Below the pieces are notes generated by a model that was not told where the DNA came from, made no database searches, and saw only the letters and a list, made by a program, of their open reading frames with translations. Positions 12,041 to 26,339 of a stretch of DNA of 64,000 nt are shown one piece after another. Position numbers and translations under genes: made by a program. Source of the DNA: Halichoerus grypus (lineage: Eukaryota > Chordata > Mammalia > Carnivora > Phocidae); NCBI RefSeq assembly GCF_964656455.1, contig NC_135714.1, positions 57,375,850-57,439,849 on the forward strand, given 5' to 3'. Position 1 is the first letter of the stretch. Every line of letters starts with the position of its first letter.

Positions 12041-13261
12041 AAACACAAGGCTTTGGGCATGTATTTTTTGGAGTGCATCAAGAGGACCAAAATGTAGTAA
12101 AACCAAATTTTCAAATAGGCAGATATCTGATACCAAAAAGTTGAATCAAAAATAGGAGAAACAAAAATGTTTCTTCTCTGAAACAGACTGAATTACCAGA
12201 TGGAAGAAAGAGTTCAAGAACGAAGAGTATCCAGTTCATAACTTGAGGGAAGAATCTAGGCATCTGATGGTTAATACGCTACTTAGAACGGGCGGTGTGC
12301 TGGCGTGGATGGAATGCTTCGCCCCCACTCTCTGATGCTTTTCACTTCTCATGCCCTCAATCACATCCTTATTCCCCTTCAGCGTCATTAGCTTTAAATG
12401 GGTGGAAGGGGAAAATAGATCTTTGTAAATAATAAATGCTCAATAAGCTATCAAGTGTCTGTTGACTAGATTTAATGAAAACTGTACTCATCCTTATCTT
12501 GATGTAAGAGCTTATTTTAAGGAAGATCACATCTATGCTCACCACTTTTATTTTATAGATGAGAATTTAAAAAAAGATACTGAGAGGCTGAAATTTTCCC
12601 TAAGTCACAAGAGAGGAAGCAGAGTGCCTACTCTATGCCAGACAGAGGTTGGTCTAGAGGCTGTATGTTCTTTATAAAAGGTATGTCAACTCATAAATGA
12701 TCTTTTTCACAAAAAATGATTCATTGTAAATATGTACATTAACAGATGGTATTGGCTCAATGCTCAGAAAAATAAGCAGAAGACAATAAAGGAAGGGAAA
12801 AAGCTAATGCGGATTTTCTTCTTTGCTTGGGAAGGAAAAAAGGATGCTGGTACTAACATAGGTCCTTACATTGGCAGCAAGTAATCTCACTCCATAACAA
12901 GACTCAATGGCCTTCTTAGGAAGTGGCTTAGAGCCAAAACAACTCACTGGATGAGTGTAGAGAGTTACAGGACCAACCAGCAAAGTGAAGTTTGAATAGC
13001 TATGACTAAGGGATAGAGATGCTCATTTCTGTCCATGCTCCCCAGACCACATACATAGGTAATCAGTTACATCGTTCTGTAACCATCACCGAAGTTCCAG
13101 ATTCACTATGAGTGCACAGTCATATTAGGCAGTGACTCATTAACAATACCTTCTCCTACATATTCAGGTTTGTTTTTTTTTTTTTTCATTTTCCCCCTTT
13201 ACAGATACAACAAAGAATATCACTATGACATCAACTTCTATTTAGTAAAGAGCTCTATTCT

Positions 13262-13296
13262 TTTATTATTATTATTATGTTCAATTAGCCAACATA
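13262..13296 (-). mobile_element. 35-bp L1 3' micro-insertion with 16-bp target duplication
   Basis: The inserted bases are (TTA)n followed by TGTTCAATTAGCCAACATA, the antisense of the extreme 3' end of carnivore L1. They are flanked by a perfect 16-bp direct repeat TAAAGAGCTCTATTCT (13246-13261, 13297-13312). It is an almost fully 5'-truncated retrotransposition event. Confidence 0.8.
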
Positions 13297-16200
13297 TAAA
13301 GAGCTCTATTCTGCTACGAGAGTTTAATATCCAAATAAGCACTATCATCAATAAGAATTCTCATGAGTTTATAAATCTCGATTTGTAAAAACTTTGGCCA
13401 TTCCCTTATCTATTTTCTTGGCCACACTCAAAGTGGAAAAAATATATAAATAATTGTCTAAATCTCATGCCCTTTGTCTATGAGTCCATAATTTCTATAC
13501 TCATTATTACAGCCAGAAAAGTGATGCAATCCGTTTATTACTCAAACTAAAAAAGGCTACATTTACATTACGAATAAGTTTATACTTTATATGTTGTTAT
13601 TTCTGTGCCTGGAAAGAATGCAAGTGACATTCACTACATTTTGTTACGAATGGGGAAAAAAGAGAAGGGAAATTATTTATCAGACAGCTTTAAAACCTTG
13701 TTTTGTAGAAATACACAGTGAAGGCTACAATGTATGAGTCAATGACAATTCCAAAGAAATAACAAGAGAAGTATCCAATCACACTTATTCATTTCAGTTC
13801 AATTATTTCTTAAATCACCTGCAGAAACAAAAAGCAAAAAAAAACCAACCAAACAAACAAAAAAACCCACCCTTCCCACAATAACCTATATCCATTAGGT
13901 GTGCTGCCAACCCAGATTTTGAGAACATTACAAACAATTTGGGAAAGGGCTTTTCTCTGGAATGTATATTTCAGCATGGTAAAAAGAAAAAAAAAGCGGG
14001 GGGGAGAAGCATAAACCAGATCTACTGAACAGGAAGAGTTTTACATAGAGACGAATTAGCACATTATTTCCTAGCTCAATACAGCACTGTTTCTGCCCTA
14101 GTTCTTCCTATGCAAGCCATCTTGTTCACCTACAAACATACTACGCACCTACTACGTGTAGTCATTACCTAAGTGCTAGGGATAGAAGAGGACTATAATG
14201 GAGAAGGGGTTTTGTGGGGTTTTTTTCATTTCTTCCATCTAATCTTTTGAAATGAGTTACAGTTTTGTAAAGAAGAATTCGTTAGACGTCCCCCGCAAGG
14301 TCCAGTTGTACCTCCTACAAACCTGGATAAGAAAGGAGCGTACTTAATCTTACAGAGGAAATTTTCAACCTACATGCTTGGCAAGATGAACTGATAAAAT
14401 CTGGAACAACGAAGGGGTCATCAAAGCAGTAGCTTTTGTGTGGTTTTCTACCCATATCCTTGAATGTAATAAACCATGCATTCTCACTTGGTTTTCTTCA
14501 GGCTTTACCTTGCTGAAAGCAGCATTGTTCACACAAGTGTTCATTTTGGAAATGTTTTACCAGTGTAAAATAACTCCATCTTGTGGATTGTCATGACCAT
14601 GGCATTCAGACCTCACCTTTCTTCAAGTTCATAAAGACAGGACTAGCATCAGCCTGATCCTTTCCAACCTTCACAGTCTGGAGAATGTTTGTTTCCCACT
14701 GGATAGTCATCCTCACAAGCATCCCTCTGTGTAGGGATATAAAATTGCCTGCCCCTCCCAGCATTAGCACCATAATCAGACTTAGCTGTTCCAGCCCACC
14801 AAGACCAACACTGCTTAATGTTAGAGGTAGTTGGTTTTCCTGTGGGTGGTACACCAGCCCTAATCACTTTTAATTCCACTGACATTTCTAAGAGGGAAGA
14901 TACTAAACCTAGTGAGGAAGTAAACTTTAAAGTGAAATATGGGCAAGTGGGGGCACATGGGCACCCCCCCCCCTTATTTGGGCCTTCTGCACACTCTTAT
15001 CCCATTTGATTTCTGAAGATGGTAATTATGATTCTATACATTTCAACTCAAACACATCTAAGATATAACCTGTTCTAACAATAAACACTCAACCAGACAT
15101 TAGTAAAAATCTTCCATTTTGATCCCATATTTTGAAAGCTCAAAACTTCAAGGGACTTCTCCCCTCCCTTCGCCTAGCACAGGAAGAATCTCTGTTATCC
15201 AGTATTTCTCTCTGGTGTCATCCCAGTTTCCCGCCTTTGGTAGTTGTCAGAGCCTTGAATTCAAAGCACACTCCGCTTATCTAAAGGGAAGTTATTAGAT
15301 ATTAAGTGCATAAACCCAATAACTGAAGCTTTCTTCCTGGAATAATTCACAAATTTAAGATGGAAGGAAGAAAAAGCTGTTGGAAACGTTTTATCCTAAA
15401 GACAAACGTAAATGTATTTTATCCTATCACTTAACACCATAGAAACCGCTACTCTGGAAATAGGTATAGAAATACTACCAAACAATCCAGAATATGTTTT
15501 GTGTCATGACTAAAAATGTATAATAAGGAAGTCCTCGATATGCAGTAGAATTAACTCCTTACTTTCTAGTTTAATAGGTTACTACTTCTGTTCTACTGAA
15601 TGTAGCTATAAACATACTCTTTTGTAGAACTTATAAAACACTTTTCTATCTCTTATGTTTTTATGGAAATTATATAACTGAAGATACATCAATGAGAATC
15701 TTTTACTTACTATGAATTATTGAATATTAAATATTAAAATATTTTATCAGAAGACAGCTCACAAAATTATGAACCCAGAAGAATATCATAAAATATCAGC
15801 TGAACTTTTTAAAGGAAAGTGTATTTTTATACTCTTAAATATACCACATCATCGGATTTACAAATATTCAAGGGTTCTGTGACTACAGAGCATGAGGATG
15901 TAAAATATAACCAAGTGTCCTCCAACAAAATCTCATCTTTTCTTGTTCTAGGTTAATGATCATCATCAGAAAAATAATGTCTGTTTATATTAATTATTGG
16001 CCAGCTAATATTAACATTACCCAGAAGTTTGTCTAAATAATTTGAACAACAAAAAAAAATGTAAACACTTACTGCTGAATTTATGCCACTAAAGATAAGC
16101 CATTATTTGTGCTTTATGGATCTTTCCTTAGCTCAGTCAAAAGATAAAAAACCCACTAGGTTTGCTTTTCCTGCTTGAGACTTTCAAAAGCTGTGGTAAT

Positions 16201-17139
16201 TTGAAAAAGACAGATTTCAGCTATGTGGCCCTTCCCTGTCTAGCCTCTCTATTTGTGCATGTGGATGCTTCTGCAGATGATTATAACTATGTATATTCAG
16301 GCATAACTAAAAGGATAGTATGTAACCAGTTCCCCCCTCCAATATTACCTAGAGTAAAACACATCCTTTGTCTTATAGAGCCAGCTACTATCTGCTGAGG
16401 CTGGCAATATTTATTTTGCTCAAAAGTAGACACTCGGTTTCTGATTGCTGTATTCCATCCTGGTTTAACTGCTCCCCGTAACTTTTTATGCAACCCTCAG
16501 TGCCTCTGGCAACTGAAGGTGGGCATCCTGGCATCCTTCCTATGATATAACCAATAGTGTTAGTTTCACTCATGGTTAATTTTTTTTAAGTGACGTTACA
16601 ATTCAAACCACCTTACGTTGAGAAAAACAGATGGGATAAAAAGGTTTTTTACTAGAAAACCCTGGGGAAAAAACACTTTGTTTTCAGAAGAAAAAATTCA
16701 TGCATGAAAAAACAACTTTCAAGGGAATATGGGATGAAACCATAGTCTTGGTGCATCTACTATACTATATTTATCAGAGAATACTGATTTATTCCAAACA
16801 AAAACAAGGAAAAAATAAAACATTCTAGCTCACCCTGGAATACTCTCATATAAAAAAATATGCTATTAATATATGAGATGCATCTAAAACTAAAATGTTA
16901 GTCAAGAATGTAGAAGTCATTCATAAACTTTCCTTTCTCATTAACTTCCATATAAAGTTACCTAATATTTTCAATGAAAACAGAATCCTTATTCACTTTA
17001 ATAGAAGTATGGTTTAAGAGTAAATCATCTGAATGGTCAATATTACAATAATTCAATTCCAAACCTTTGAACTAATTATAAATAATTCTTCATTCTTTGA
17101 CACTATTCATAAGCTAATAGGAAATCACCTAGAACAGGA

Positions 17140-17321
17140 TTTTCCAGAGTGTGGTCTGGAGACTACCTGCATCATAATCATCTGGGGTGCTTGATAAAAC
17201 TAGAATCTTGAACCCCCACTGACCTACCAAATCAAAATCTCTGGAAGGCAACCCACGCATCTGTATTTTTAGCAATCACCCCAAGGTAACCCTCATGCCA
17301 AATGAAGTTTGAGAACCACTG
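17140..17321 (+). mobile_element. MER5A-like non-autonomous hAT element
   Basis: It reads AGAGTGTGGTCTGGAGACTA, then CATCATAATCATCTGGGGTG, AAATCAAAATCTCTGGAAGG, and ends AAGTTTGAGAACCACTG. This is the layout of MER5-type hAT elements with the TTTGAGAACCACTG terminus. Confidence 0.8.
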
Positions 17322-18009
17322 ATCTGGAACTTGAAAGATCTATAAATGACTTCAGAAGACATTTTTTTATTCTTCTCTCTAGTGTGTCAACCACAATGAG
17401 AAATTTCTTCCCGTTATTAAAGCATAATGAGACTCTATCTAAAACAATCTATTTACGAATGAAGTGGCAAGCTTCAGATTTTTATTGAGAGCACTTGTAC
17501 ATGTTTTTAATTACAGTAAATCAAGTCCTGGGTCAGAAACCAAACAGTACGCCAAAAGGAAAAGTTTATTTCAGCGGGAGAATCTCCTCCTCCTGGTAGA
17601 TAAGACTATTCACATGAGTCAATGCAACTTCTACTCAAACAAAATGATGTAAGAACACACTTCCATGCCTAAGAAAATAAACTGTCTTCATTAATGACCA
17701 AAAAATTATTTTCCATATTAGGCTGACCTCAGCACTTGTCATGTATTATACCCCAAAATAATGTGTCTTTGGGGAACACTTTTATTTCTTTAAATTTTCT
17801 CTTTGAGAGAGAGACATTCTGTAGAATGTCATTCAATATGTCAACCATAAGAGTAGTGAATTAAGGGAAAAAGTGGAAGAGATCACCCAAAAGCCCTATA
17901 TAAAATATGTATGCGTGAGTATGTATATCTGCATATCCATGTGGGTATAGATTCAGACTTAGTTTTAGAGGCCATGCAAGCCCATATTTTCACTTTTTTA
18001 AAAGAACTA

Positions 18010-18500
18010 CAAAGTGCCATCACTGCCTATGGCAGGCTTCTCGTGTTTGCCTGCCTAGCAGCCCTGTTCCCTTCTTGTGGTAACCATACCTCATGCTTCT
18101 TATGGAGAGCGACCCCTCCGAAGTCCACGTGGCTCTGGTAGACCACTCAATCACCATGCTAGCTTCCAAAGGGTAACCCAATTCAAGATGACCTAATTGG
18201 AATTTCACTCCCAAGAATCTGAATCTAGAGAAAGGCCATATAGGATAGTGACAGTTGGAACCCAACCATCTCAATCTCCCAGGAAATGGATTTTGACTGA
18301 GGGCCCTTGAGCATCCTGGTTCCTGCCCTTTTGAAGCTTGGCTGTTTAGGTTTTCCTTCAATTTCTGTGAGCCACCTAATAAACTTCCAGTATATTCCAT
18401 TTTTCTTCATGCTAACCAATAGATTTCTCTTGCCATCAACCATAAACCCAACCAGTAAGGGTGGAATATGCTGAGAACACACCTTTTTTTGATCCACTAT
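18010..18500. repeat. Possible ancient interspersed repeat
   Basis: Text such as CTGTGAGCCACCTAATAAAC and the preceding CTGGTTCCTGCCCTTTTGAA resembles the 3' parts of old mammalian L1M/MER-type repeats. The overlapping 126-codon minus-strand frame has no recognisable protein features. Family and ends are uncertain. Confidence 0.35.
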
Positions 18501-19829
18501 TTGTAGGGCACTGTTTCTCAATGAGAATTTAAACCACTACAAAAGCCCAGCACTTGCTCCATAAAAATCCTTTATGGATTGATGGAAAATCAAAAGCCAC
18601 CCTTGCATTTATCCTACTAGCCTAACATGAAACTCTCTAAGTACTTGTTTATTTTCTATCTAAGGGCTTGACGTCTCTTGTTATTAATGCTCAATACAGA
18701 TTTAAATGCCCTTGTCTCTTTGACCTGCATGTTAAATACTTTATTGCCCATCTCCATGGGTAATATAAATAAATGCATTTATGTGCATGTACTTATGCTG
18801 ATTTTTAAAAGTCATATATGCCCTTTCACATCAAGTATATGACTTTTAGCTTAGAGTATACACAAATAACACAATAACATGGAAATGCACAGTATCATTC
18901 ACCATGCTTAATAATATGCACAGTTACATGTCCAATTAAAAAAGTATATCTATGCACTGCAATAAACAAACACATGCACATTATAAAATACACATAAATA
19001 TGGAAGTCCCTCGATATAAATATATTTCCACTTAGCCTCCAAATCTCCTCTCTACCACTACTACTAAGACCTTGGGGTGTTAACTTCTATTCTTTATCTC
19101 AGCAGTGACTCATTCATGCTAATGGTTTTTGAAGAAGCCTCTAAGCAGGCAGAGTAGGAGAGTTAAAATAGATTAGCAATTAAAATCTCCCACCAGGAAC
19201 TCTTGGACTGAAAAACTGAGTTATTTTCATTTTACTTTTCTAAGATATTTTTCAAGGCAACTATAGAATACAAGTATGGTCACATGGGGAAGATGAGTCA
19301 AAGAAAATTTAAATGACTTCCTAATATCAGAAAAAGAAGCGTTGGGAGAAATATTTTACATTTTTAAGAGAGAAACTCTGAAATATCATCTAGCTGATTT
19401 AGGCATGAACAAACATCATTTCATGATACCAATACTTGAGTCAAAATCACTTGTAGCTATTCATTAGTGGATTCTATAAGAATATCTTCCTAGGAACACT
19501 ATTTTGACATCATTTGAGTTAAGAAGAGCACTTGAAACAAAAAGTATTGTGTAATTTAATGTTTTTCATCAATATAAACTTGACCCTAAGTTTAAATCCT
19601 TTAGTTTCCATAAATATTCTACCCTCAGAATTTTGTTTCCTTTGCTCAGCCACTTCTGTGGGTCTCTTCCTCTAGCTCCTACTCTTCATGTTCCCTAAAC
19701 ATAGGTATTCTCTGTGTATGTGGGGGTAGAGGGTGCTCAGAGAATCTCTGTACCTTCTGCTTGGTTTTGTTATGAACCTAACATTGCTAATAAAAAATAA
19801 ATAAAATCTACTTAAAAAATAGGCTCTAT

Positions 19830-20830
19830 GCTTCAGTTCTCCTATCTGGATATCCTCAGTTCTATCCACTGTCCCCACTTCAGTTACCTCCTTTATGCCC
19901 CTGTCTTCCAAATTCCTCCCCCAGGCCATGTGTTCCCTCCAGAGTTTCCCCCAACCTCCAGCTGTCTGCTAAATATCTCCATCTGCACGTCCTGTTGGCA
20001 GTTCACATTCAGTGTGTCTGGGGGGGGAATCTATCAAACGTTTTTCTTCTCCTGTTCTTCGGTTTTCCATATTCTCCAGTCATGCCTTTTCAAAACTCAG
20101 CTGATCTGTGATGGCCCTACCCACACCCTCCTACTCTCTCTCCAACCAAATTCGTTGCCAAATTGTAGGAATTCTACTCAATAATGTTATGCAATCTTTC
20201 CCCTTTCACTCTGTCCACAGTTACTTCCTAGTTTCTAATCATACTATTATTGTATTGTATTGTATTGTATTGTATTGTATTGTATTGTATTGTTACATTG
20301 TGGCTGTTGCATGAGCCTTCAGACTGCTCTCCACTATTTCCCCTTCACTTCTGGTTCACTCCCCACCATGTAACCTATTTAATTACTTCTTGAATATAAT
20401 TCCAATCAGGACACTCTTCTTTATTGCCACTAGGAAGCTCCTTGTATGTGCTATGATGAAGCCAACTAAAGTTTTCACTATCTTCTTCCCTTCCCCATAC
20501 TTGCCATGTCCATGTCTTTACTTCTATATTTTCCTCTGTTCAGACTGGCATTCCCTCTCTTTCCTATCTCTCTATGCTTCAGTATTAAATATTCTTTAAG
20601 ACTCCCCTCCCTGAAGTCTTCCTTGACCCCTAGGATCATTCTTATCAGTCTGTCCTCTGAATGCCCACCTGCCTCTTTCCCCTTCCCCCTCTCCCTTTCT
20701 TTCCCAGTATGTCCCTTTCATGTTCACTGGTATGACAGTTATTTCTATAACCCCCCAGGTTGCCTGGGCTTACCCATCTATGGACATGGATGGGTCTCAT
20801 TAATGGTAATAACTTAAATGTCACCAACTC
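19830..20830 (+). mobile_element. L2 (LINE-2) fragment
   Basis: The order of segments follows L2: CTAAATATCTCCATCTGCAC with CAGTTCACATTCAGTGTGTC, then AGACTGCTCTCCACTATTTC, and near the 3' end GAAGTCTTCCTTGACCCCTA. It is about 1 kb, diverged, and interrupted by a pentanucleotide microsatellite. Confidence 0.7.
20248..20292 (+). repeat. (TATTG)9 microsatellite
   Basis: Nine perfect TATTG units lie inside the L2 fragment. A pure array of this length is likely to vary between individuals. Confidence 0.97.
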
Positions 20831-23091
20831 CTGGACCTGCTGACGTAGGATTCCTAGGCCCATACAAGTCACAGGTATTGTTTGGAGACTCCAAAACATG
20901 TTTCCCATACACTTGTAAACAAGCCTCTTCTCATTGCGGTTTTTATTTAGATGCCCTCCTGTATTTCCATGGGGCTCAGACATAAATCCATTGAGGGCTA
21001 CAGCAGTAAAAAAAATACATGAATAACAAACATTATTATCCTATGCTCAGAACTGTTCTGTCCCTCGATGCCCAAGACCAAGTCAAGCTCAGAATAGCTT
21101 TCTTCTTTCCTCAGGTAAGCTCTCTCTCAGGAGGCTCATCGATTTTCACGCAATAGGCTTCCCCTGGGCTTAGCCAACCAGTCTACCAGCTGTGCCCCAG
21201 ATTTGTCTACACTTCTGCCCAGACTCAAACTGTAGTCACTATTCCTTGCTCTCCTATAAATTCCCCCAAACCCATGTTTAAACAATCTATATCCTCCCCA
21301 AAACATTGCACCTAGTTTCTAATACACAATCAGCTCTAAATGGTAAAATAAAATAAAATAAACAAGTCACCCAAATTAAGGATTATTTAACAACATTTAA
21401 AAATCAATCCAAATATTTATAACCTTTTTGTCAGATAACGCAGGCCCGTATTTGAGCCTAGTTCTACATAGAGATTAACCTTTCTTCTCTATTTTTCTAA
21501 TATTCACACTCCCTTAAAATAGCAAGTATCTTTTGGAATCAGTTTAAAAAGATGGGAATGAGAACTTGGTACCTAGTTTACAGGGTCGTTATTAAACATA
21601 ATACATAAAAGTACTTAACAGAGATTCTGGCATGTAATCGGTATTAAGTAAACGTTAGTTTATATTATTCTCATTGTAAAAGCAAGATTTACTTAATTGT
21701 TCCAAAACAAATTCTATAAAGAAACACCTCAAAAGTAACTATTTCTTAAGTTATACATAAAAGAATTGCAAATACTGTACATTGCCTAAATTCTTTCTCA
21801 ATAATTTCCTCTATTTCAACTGAAGTTATTCATAGCTTTTAATTATTTACCTCTATTACTATAATAAAGAGCAGTTACCAGAAAAATCAAGCCAGAGTAA
21901 CCACACAGAAATGAATGCTTTCAGTAAGCAAAGAAAATGATTTCAATGAGTTTCCAGACTCATTAACTATACCATTGTTCTACCTAGATCTCTGAAATAA
22001 ACTCAGAATAGGTATCTAGATTTCCATTTGAGATGTCCCCAAAACTTCCCCCTCAAACAGAGCTTTAAATGTCCCCTTCGACATACAGGGAAAGAGTACC
22101 CAAGAATTTCAAGTAAAAACATTGGGGACTCTATAGAAACCAAGCTTAAGTGACACGGCAGCTTAAATTGCTGGAACAAATACAATCGAAGAAGACCCCA
22201 AGGAAGGGACATTTCACAATCACATAGGAAATGGTACATCCTCTCTCCTACACACAAACCTATAATTGGAAAAACAGACTGAAAACCTTTCCTCCCACCA
22301 TTGACCTGAGTAGAAGCGGTGGGCCAAACTTCATCCTCAATATTCACCACAAATTCTGATCTTTTTAACACCTGGTCCAGCCTGCAAATAAACTAAATTA
22401 AACTTAATCCAGTTAGTTTCTCTCCATTCAACTTACATTGCACTTTCAGGAAATTTCCTCTCTCTCTCAGAACAGATTAAGCAGCACCTCTTAACATTGT
22501 CCTAGGAACAATCCGACGAGATGAAGAGAACCCTTGCATGTTGAGGACACGTTCACACAACACTTAAGGTTAGTTGAGACTCTGAGGCCAAAACCAGAAA
22601 GGGTATCCAAGCCACCTACAAAGTCTATTATTCACATCAGGTACTGTGGTGAGAAAACAATGATCCTCTGAAATTAGACCATTCTCATTACTAACTTTAG
22701 AATAAATACAGGACGATTATACTTATCAAGCTGAACACTTACATCTCTCCCACACAGGTTCTATTCTATTCAATCACTGCACCTTGTGTAACAGCTATCT
22801 TGGAAACTGGTAGAGAAATGAATCATAACCAACAAAAAAAGAACAGTCTTCATTTCTGACAATGTTAAAACTGTTAAAATGTTTTTAAAAGGTTAAAGCC
22901 ATTATAAAGCTTAAAACGTTAACTTCAAACTTAAAGAAAAAGAAGAAAGAAATATCCAAGGCTGAGCAAATACAAAAGTGAGCTTGTTTCCCAACACTAG
23001 CAATTGTTTAACAGAATTGTTTTGTCTTAAAAATATAAAATCCCAACCATAACCCCACCATATAGAAAATAATGTATTCTTATATTTTCAG

Positions 23092-23288
23092 TTTTTTTTT
23101 AAAGATTTTATTTATTTATTTGACAGAGAGACACAGCGAAAGAGGGAACACAAGCAGGAGGGGTGGGAGAGGGAGAAGCAGGCTTCCCGCTGAGCAGGGA
23201 GCCCGATGCTGGGCTCAATCCCAGGACCTTGGGATCATGACCTGAGCCGAAGGCAGATGCTTTACCCACTGAGCCACCCAGGCGCCCC
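23092..23288 (-). mobile_element. Can-SINE 7
   Basis: An inverted copy, from a T-rich start to GAGCCACCCAGGCGCCCC. It has a 9-bp target-site duplication TATTTTCAG (23083-23091, 23289-23297). Confidence 0.95.
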
Positions 23289-23301
23289 TATTTTCAGATA
23301 T

Positions 23302-23331
23302 TTTTGATAGAAGATCACTCTTCTATCAAAA
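23302..23331. repeat. Perfect 13-bp hairpin
   Basis: TTTTGATAGAAGA (23302-23314) and TCTTCTATCAAAA (23319-23331) pair perfectly around the 4-nt loop TCAC. It begins 4 nt after the target-site duplication of Can-SINE 7. The stem is too short for a microRNA precursor. Confidence 0.9.
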
Positions 23332-24744
23332 CAAATAAGAGAGAATAATAATGCCTGAATTTAATAACCTGTTAACTTTATAAGAGTCTTGGGCATTACC
23401 CAATAATCTCTCATATAGCAAAGAGTAAAGACCTGACTATTCTAAAAGTTGAATCAGAGAAAAGAAGAAAAATGTAGGCAGAGTGTATATTCAATCTACA
23501 TTTGGCACATGCATTAAAAGAAAAAAAAATTCTACTTCCAATGAATTTTGAGGCAATTTCTTTACAACTTTATAAAAGTAACACAGGCCCAGAGTAATAA
23601 CTCTTTTTTTTCCTGCAAAGCAATTTCTGGAGTTCTTACCTGTTTACACAAGTAAGTTACCTGTTTGAAAAAAGGACACTGATATCCTATAAATTTGACA
23701 ACCATTTTGTTTTCCAGTATTACAAAGACAAATTAAACCTGACAGTAAAATTGTATGCAAATGTCACTGTCAGATCAGAATGCAGTCTGCAAGAAAATTT
23801 ATCATCTACCTGTGTAAGGTAACACGTGAAGCAATTCTACACATTACATTAAATTTTAATTAAGATTAAATATGAATAATGTATTGGAAAACTTTTAAAC
23901 AGGTTTTTTAAATAAGTGCATGACTCATTCCTGTTGCCTCTGTTATTTTTAAAAATTAGCGAAAATATTAATATGCAGCCCACTCAAACATGACTCATTT
24001 GGACACTGAGTTATTTCCATGCATAATCTGAACAATATCTTTAACATGTAACTTGATTATAATAAGGCCATCTTAAAAGACAATGATAACATGAAAATAT
24101 GACTTACATGTGCAAATATTGAGTTGTCTCTCAAGTACAGATGATTGATCAAGCTTTGATTTATATAAGTAGGGCCTACAATTGTTATAACTTGAGTTTA
24201 GCTCCAACTGGAAAAAATAATAATCTGCCAGATTTAAAGTATCTTGTTTTCTATTGTCAGGAAACGAGAATAGTATAACCTACTGTATTTCCTTTTAAGC
24301 TTCGACCGCCAATAACTTTAGAGCAACCTTTATTTCCCGAGTGTGTTATCTTATTCAGTTCATATACCTGAAAAGATTCCTTTAAGCTTCCCTCACATGG
24401 TCTTTGTTCTGATCTTTCCCTAAATGACTTAGCTGGCATTATCCTAATATGGGCTATGCTCTTGTCCTTTCAGAAGGACGTGAAAGGGAGAGACTGCAAC
24501 AAAAAGAGAAAGCGAAGGAAGGATGGGGAGGGAGGAAGACAGGCGGGAAGGAGGCAGGACCGTGTGTAGGCACCTAGACACCCTTGAGCCTCAGACCTGT
24601 CACAGATCTGCTGCTGTGTTTGTGAAAACAACACTAGACTCTTTCTAAATCAGTACATGGTGACAATGTCCTATGATTTTTAAAATTGAGGCAATAACAA
24701 TGCTGTATAAACTATAAAAACTGAGCATATTTAAGAAGAAGAAT

Positions 24745-24935
24745 AACTAACTTTATTGAAGACTTACTATGTCCCAGGCACTGTACCAAGTGCTACGTGG
24801 ATTATTTATGGCTCACAATAACCCGTGCAACAGGTTCTATTCTAATTACATTAGTTATTATTATCACCATTTTACTAAGGAGGAAATGAGACTTAAAGGT
24901 GGTTTCACGCCCAGTAAGTGGTGAAGTTACCCTGT
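24745..24935 (+). repeat. MIR element
   Basis: Clear MIR layout: GAAGACTTACTATGTCCCAGG, TGTACCAAGTGCTACGTGGA, TCACAATAACCCGTGCAACA, then ACTAAGGAGGAAATGAGACTT and CCCAGTAAGTGGTGAAGTTA. Confidence 0.85.
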
Positions 24936-26339
24936 TAACTCCAGAGTCGATGCACGTACCCAGTGTGCTGTCTTCGTTGTTATTAAACTAAATGTGTCTT
25001 GTTAGTGTGATATGTATTTTCTGAAGTACATAATTGGTATTAGGCTTCATGAGAATGAGGCACAGGGCAGCCAGCTCAAATAAAATACAGAAATGGATAA
25101 GCATTTTATATTGCCAAACCAAGCATTTGAGTCAGCTAAGGAGAAGGGAAAAAATAGAATTGGGCAGAATGGGAAGCTGCGCTCAGACCTCTTGGAAGTA
25201 CTCCGGATTCATAACCAGGTGCTAGATAGGGAAAACGCTGAGACAGGAGTTGTGAGACCTGGTTTCCAGTTCTTTCTTGGCTGCTCATCAGAAATGTGTG
25301 ACAATGATTTCCTCACTCAACTTCTCTGGGCATCTGTTCCCTGACCTATAAAACAACGGGAATGGTTCTACAACCACCAAAGACCCCGTAGCGCTAAAAC
25401 TAAACTCTGGGAGGACACACAGGCCTTTATATCCCCGTGAGGCAAGCTCACAGCTCCCGAGGGGTCTACCCAGGAAAGGGCATCGGCTCAGAGAGAGTCT
25501 TAGGACCCCATCCTATTTAGTGAGAGTAAATGCTTCTCCTTCGAGAGATCCCACTTCATTGAGGAAGGATACTCCATAGATCAGACAGAAGACCCACAAG
25601 GAAGCAGTGACCAGATGCTCTTTCCACCAAGAAGTGCTCCACCACCCCAATATAACTTAGGAAAATCCCCTCTCCTCAGATTTCTCCCTGAAACCCCACC
25701 AATTATTAGAGAGGCATCTGAACTTGAAAGACAGAACAAAACCATCACTGAGACAGGGTAATTCAGAAAAGAGGCTAGCTATCAGCTATACTTAATGTGG
25801 AATAGTTCGATCACCTTGATAGAGGAGACACTTAAATTAAGCAAGTTTGGGGAATAAATTTGCTTTCTTTTGCCCTCACCCTCCAAAGAAAGGGAAATGG
25901 GCAAAGTCAAGGTCAGACTTAAGTAAAACTGTGAGGAACAGTCAACGTATGGTCTTTTTCTTGTCTTTATCTCTTTCCTGATGGTCTATTTTGCCATGCA
26001 CTGCCCCATCCTTCACAGTCTCCCCTGACGTGTGCTTCCCGTTCACGGTCCCCCTCACCTGTCCTTTCTGCCATCCCTTCAGCGTGCTTCAGGAGCAGGT
26101 TTGTTCCACGGCTAATGTGATTTCATCTATGCTAGAAACTCAGAGCTAGAGAGTATGATATCCGAGTTTTCTAACAGTATAAATTCCAGGCAAAAGGACT
26201 ATGAGCTGGGAGTGGAGGGTGGGGGACTTTCTGATCCCCCTAAATCATCTCCATGTACCTGTGAATAGCACGAATCAAATTCCGCCCGAAAAGAAACATG
26301 GGGGTGGAGGAGGGGGTCAGTGAGTTATCACGAAAGAAT

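Noticed and set aside
19780..19815. AATAAATAAAATCTACTTAAAAA as another Can-SINE tail
   Set aside because: No SINE head or CT-rich middle precedes it, so it is too short to call.
20248..20292. CRISPR-like or regulatory repeat array
   Set aside because: The units are contiguous 5-mers without spacers, so it is a simple microsatellite.
4629..23331. MicroRNA precursors at the two perfect hairpins
   Set aside because: The stems are 17 and 13 bp, far shorter than the roughly 30 bp needed for Drosha/Dicer processing.
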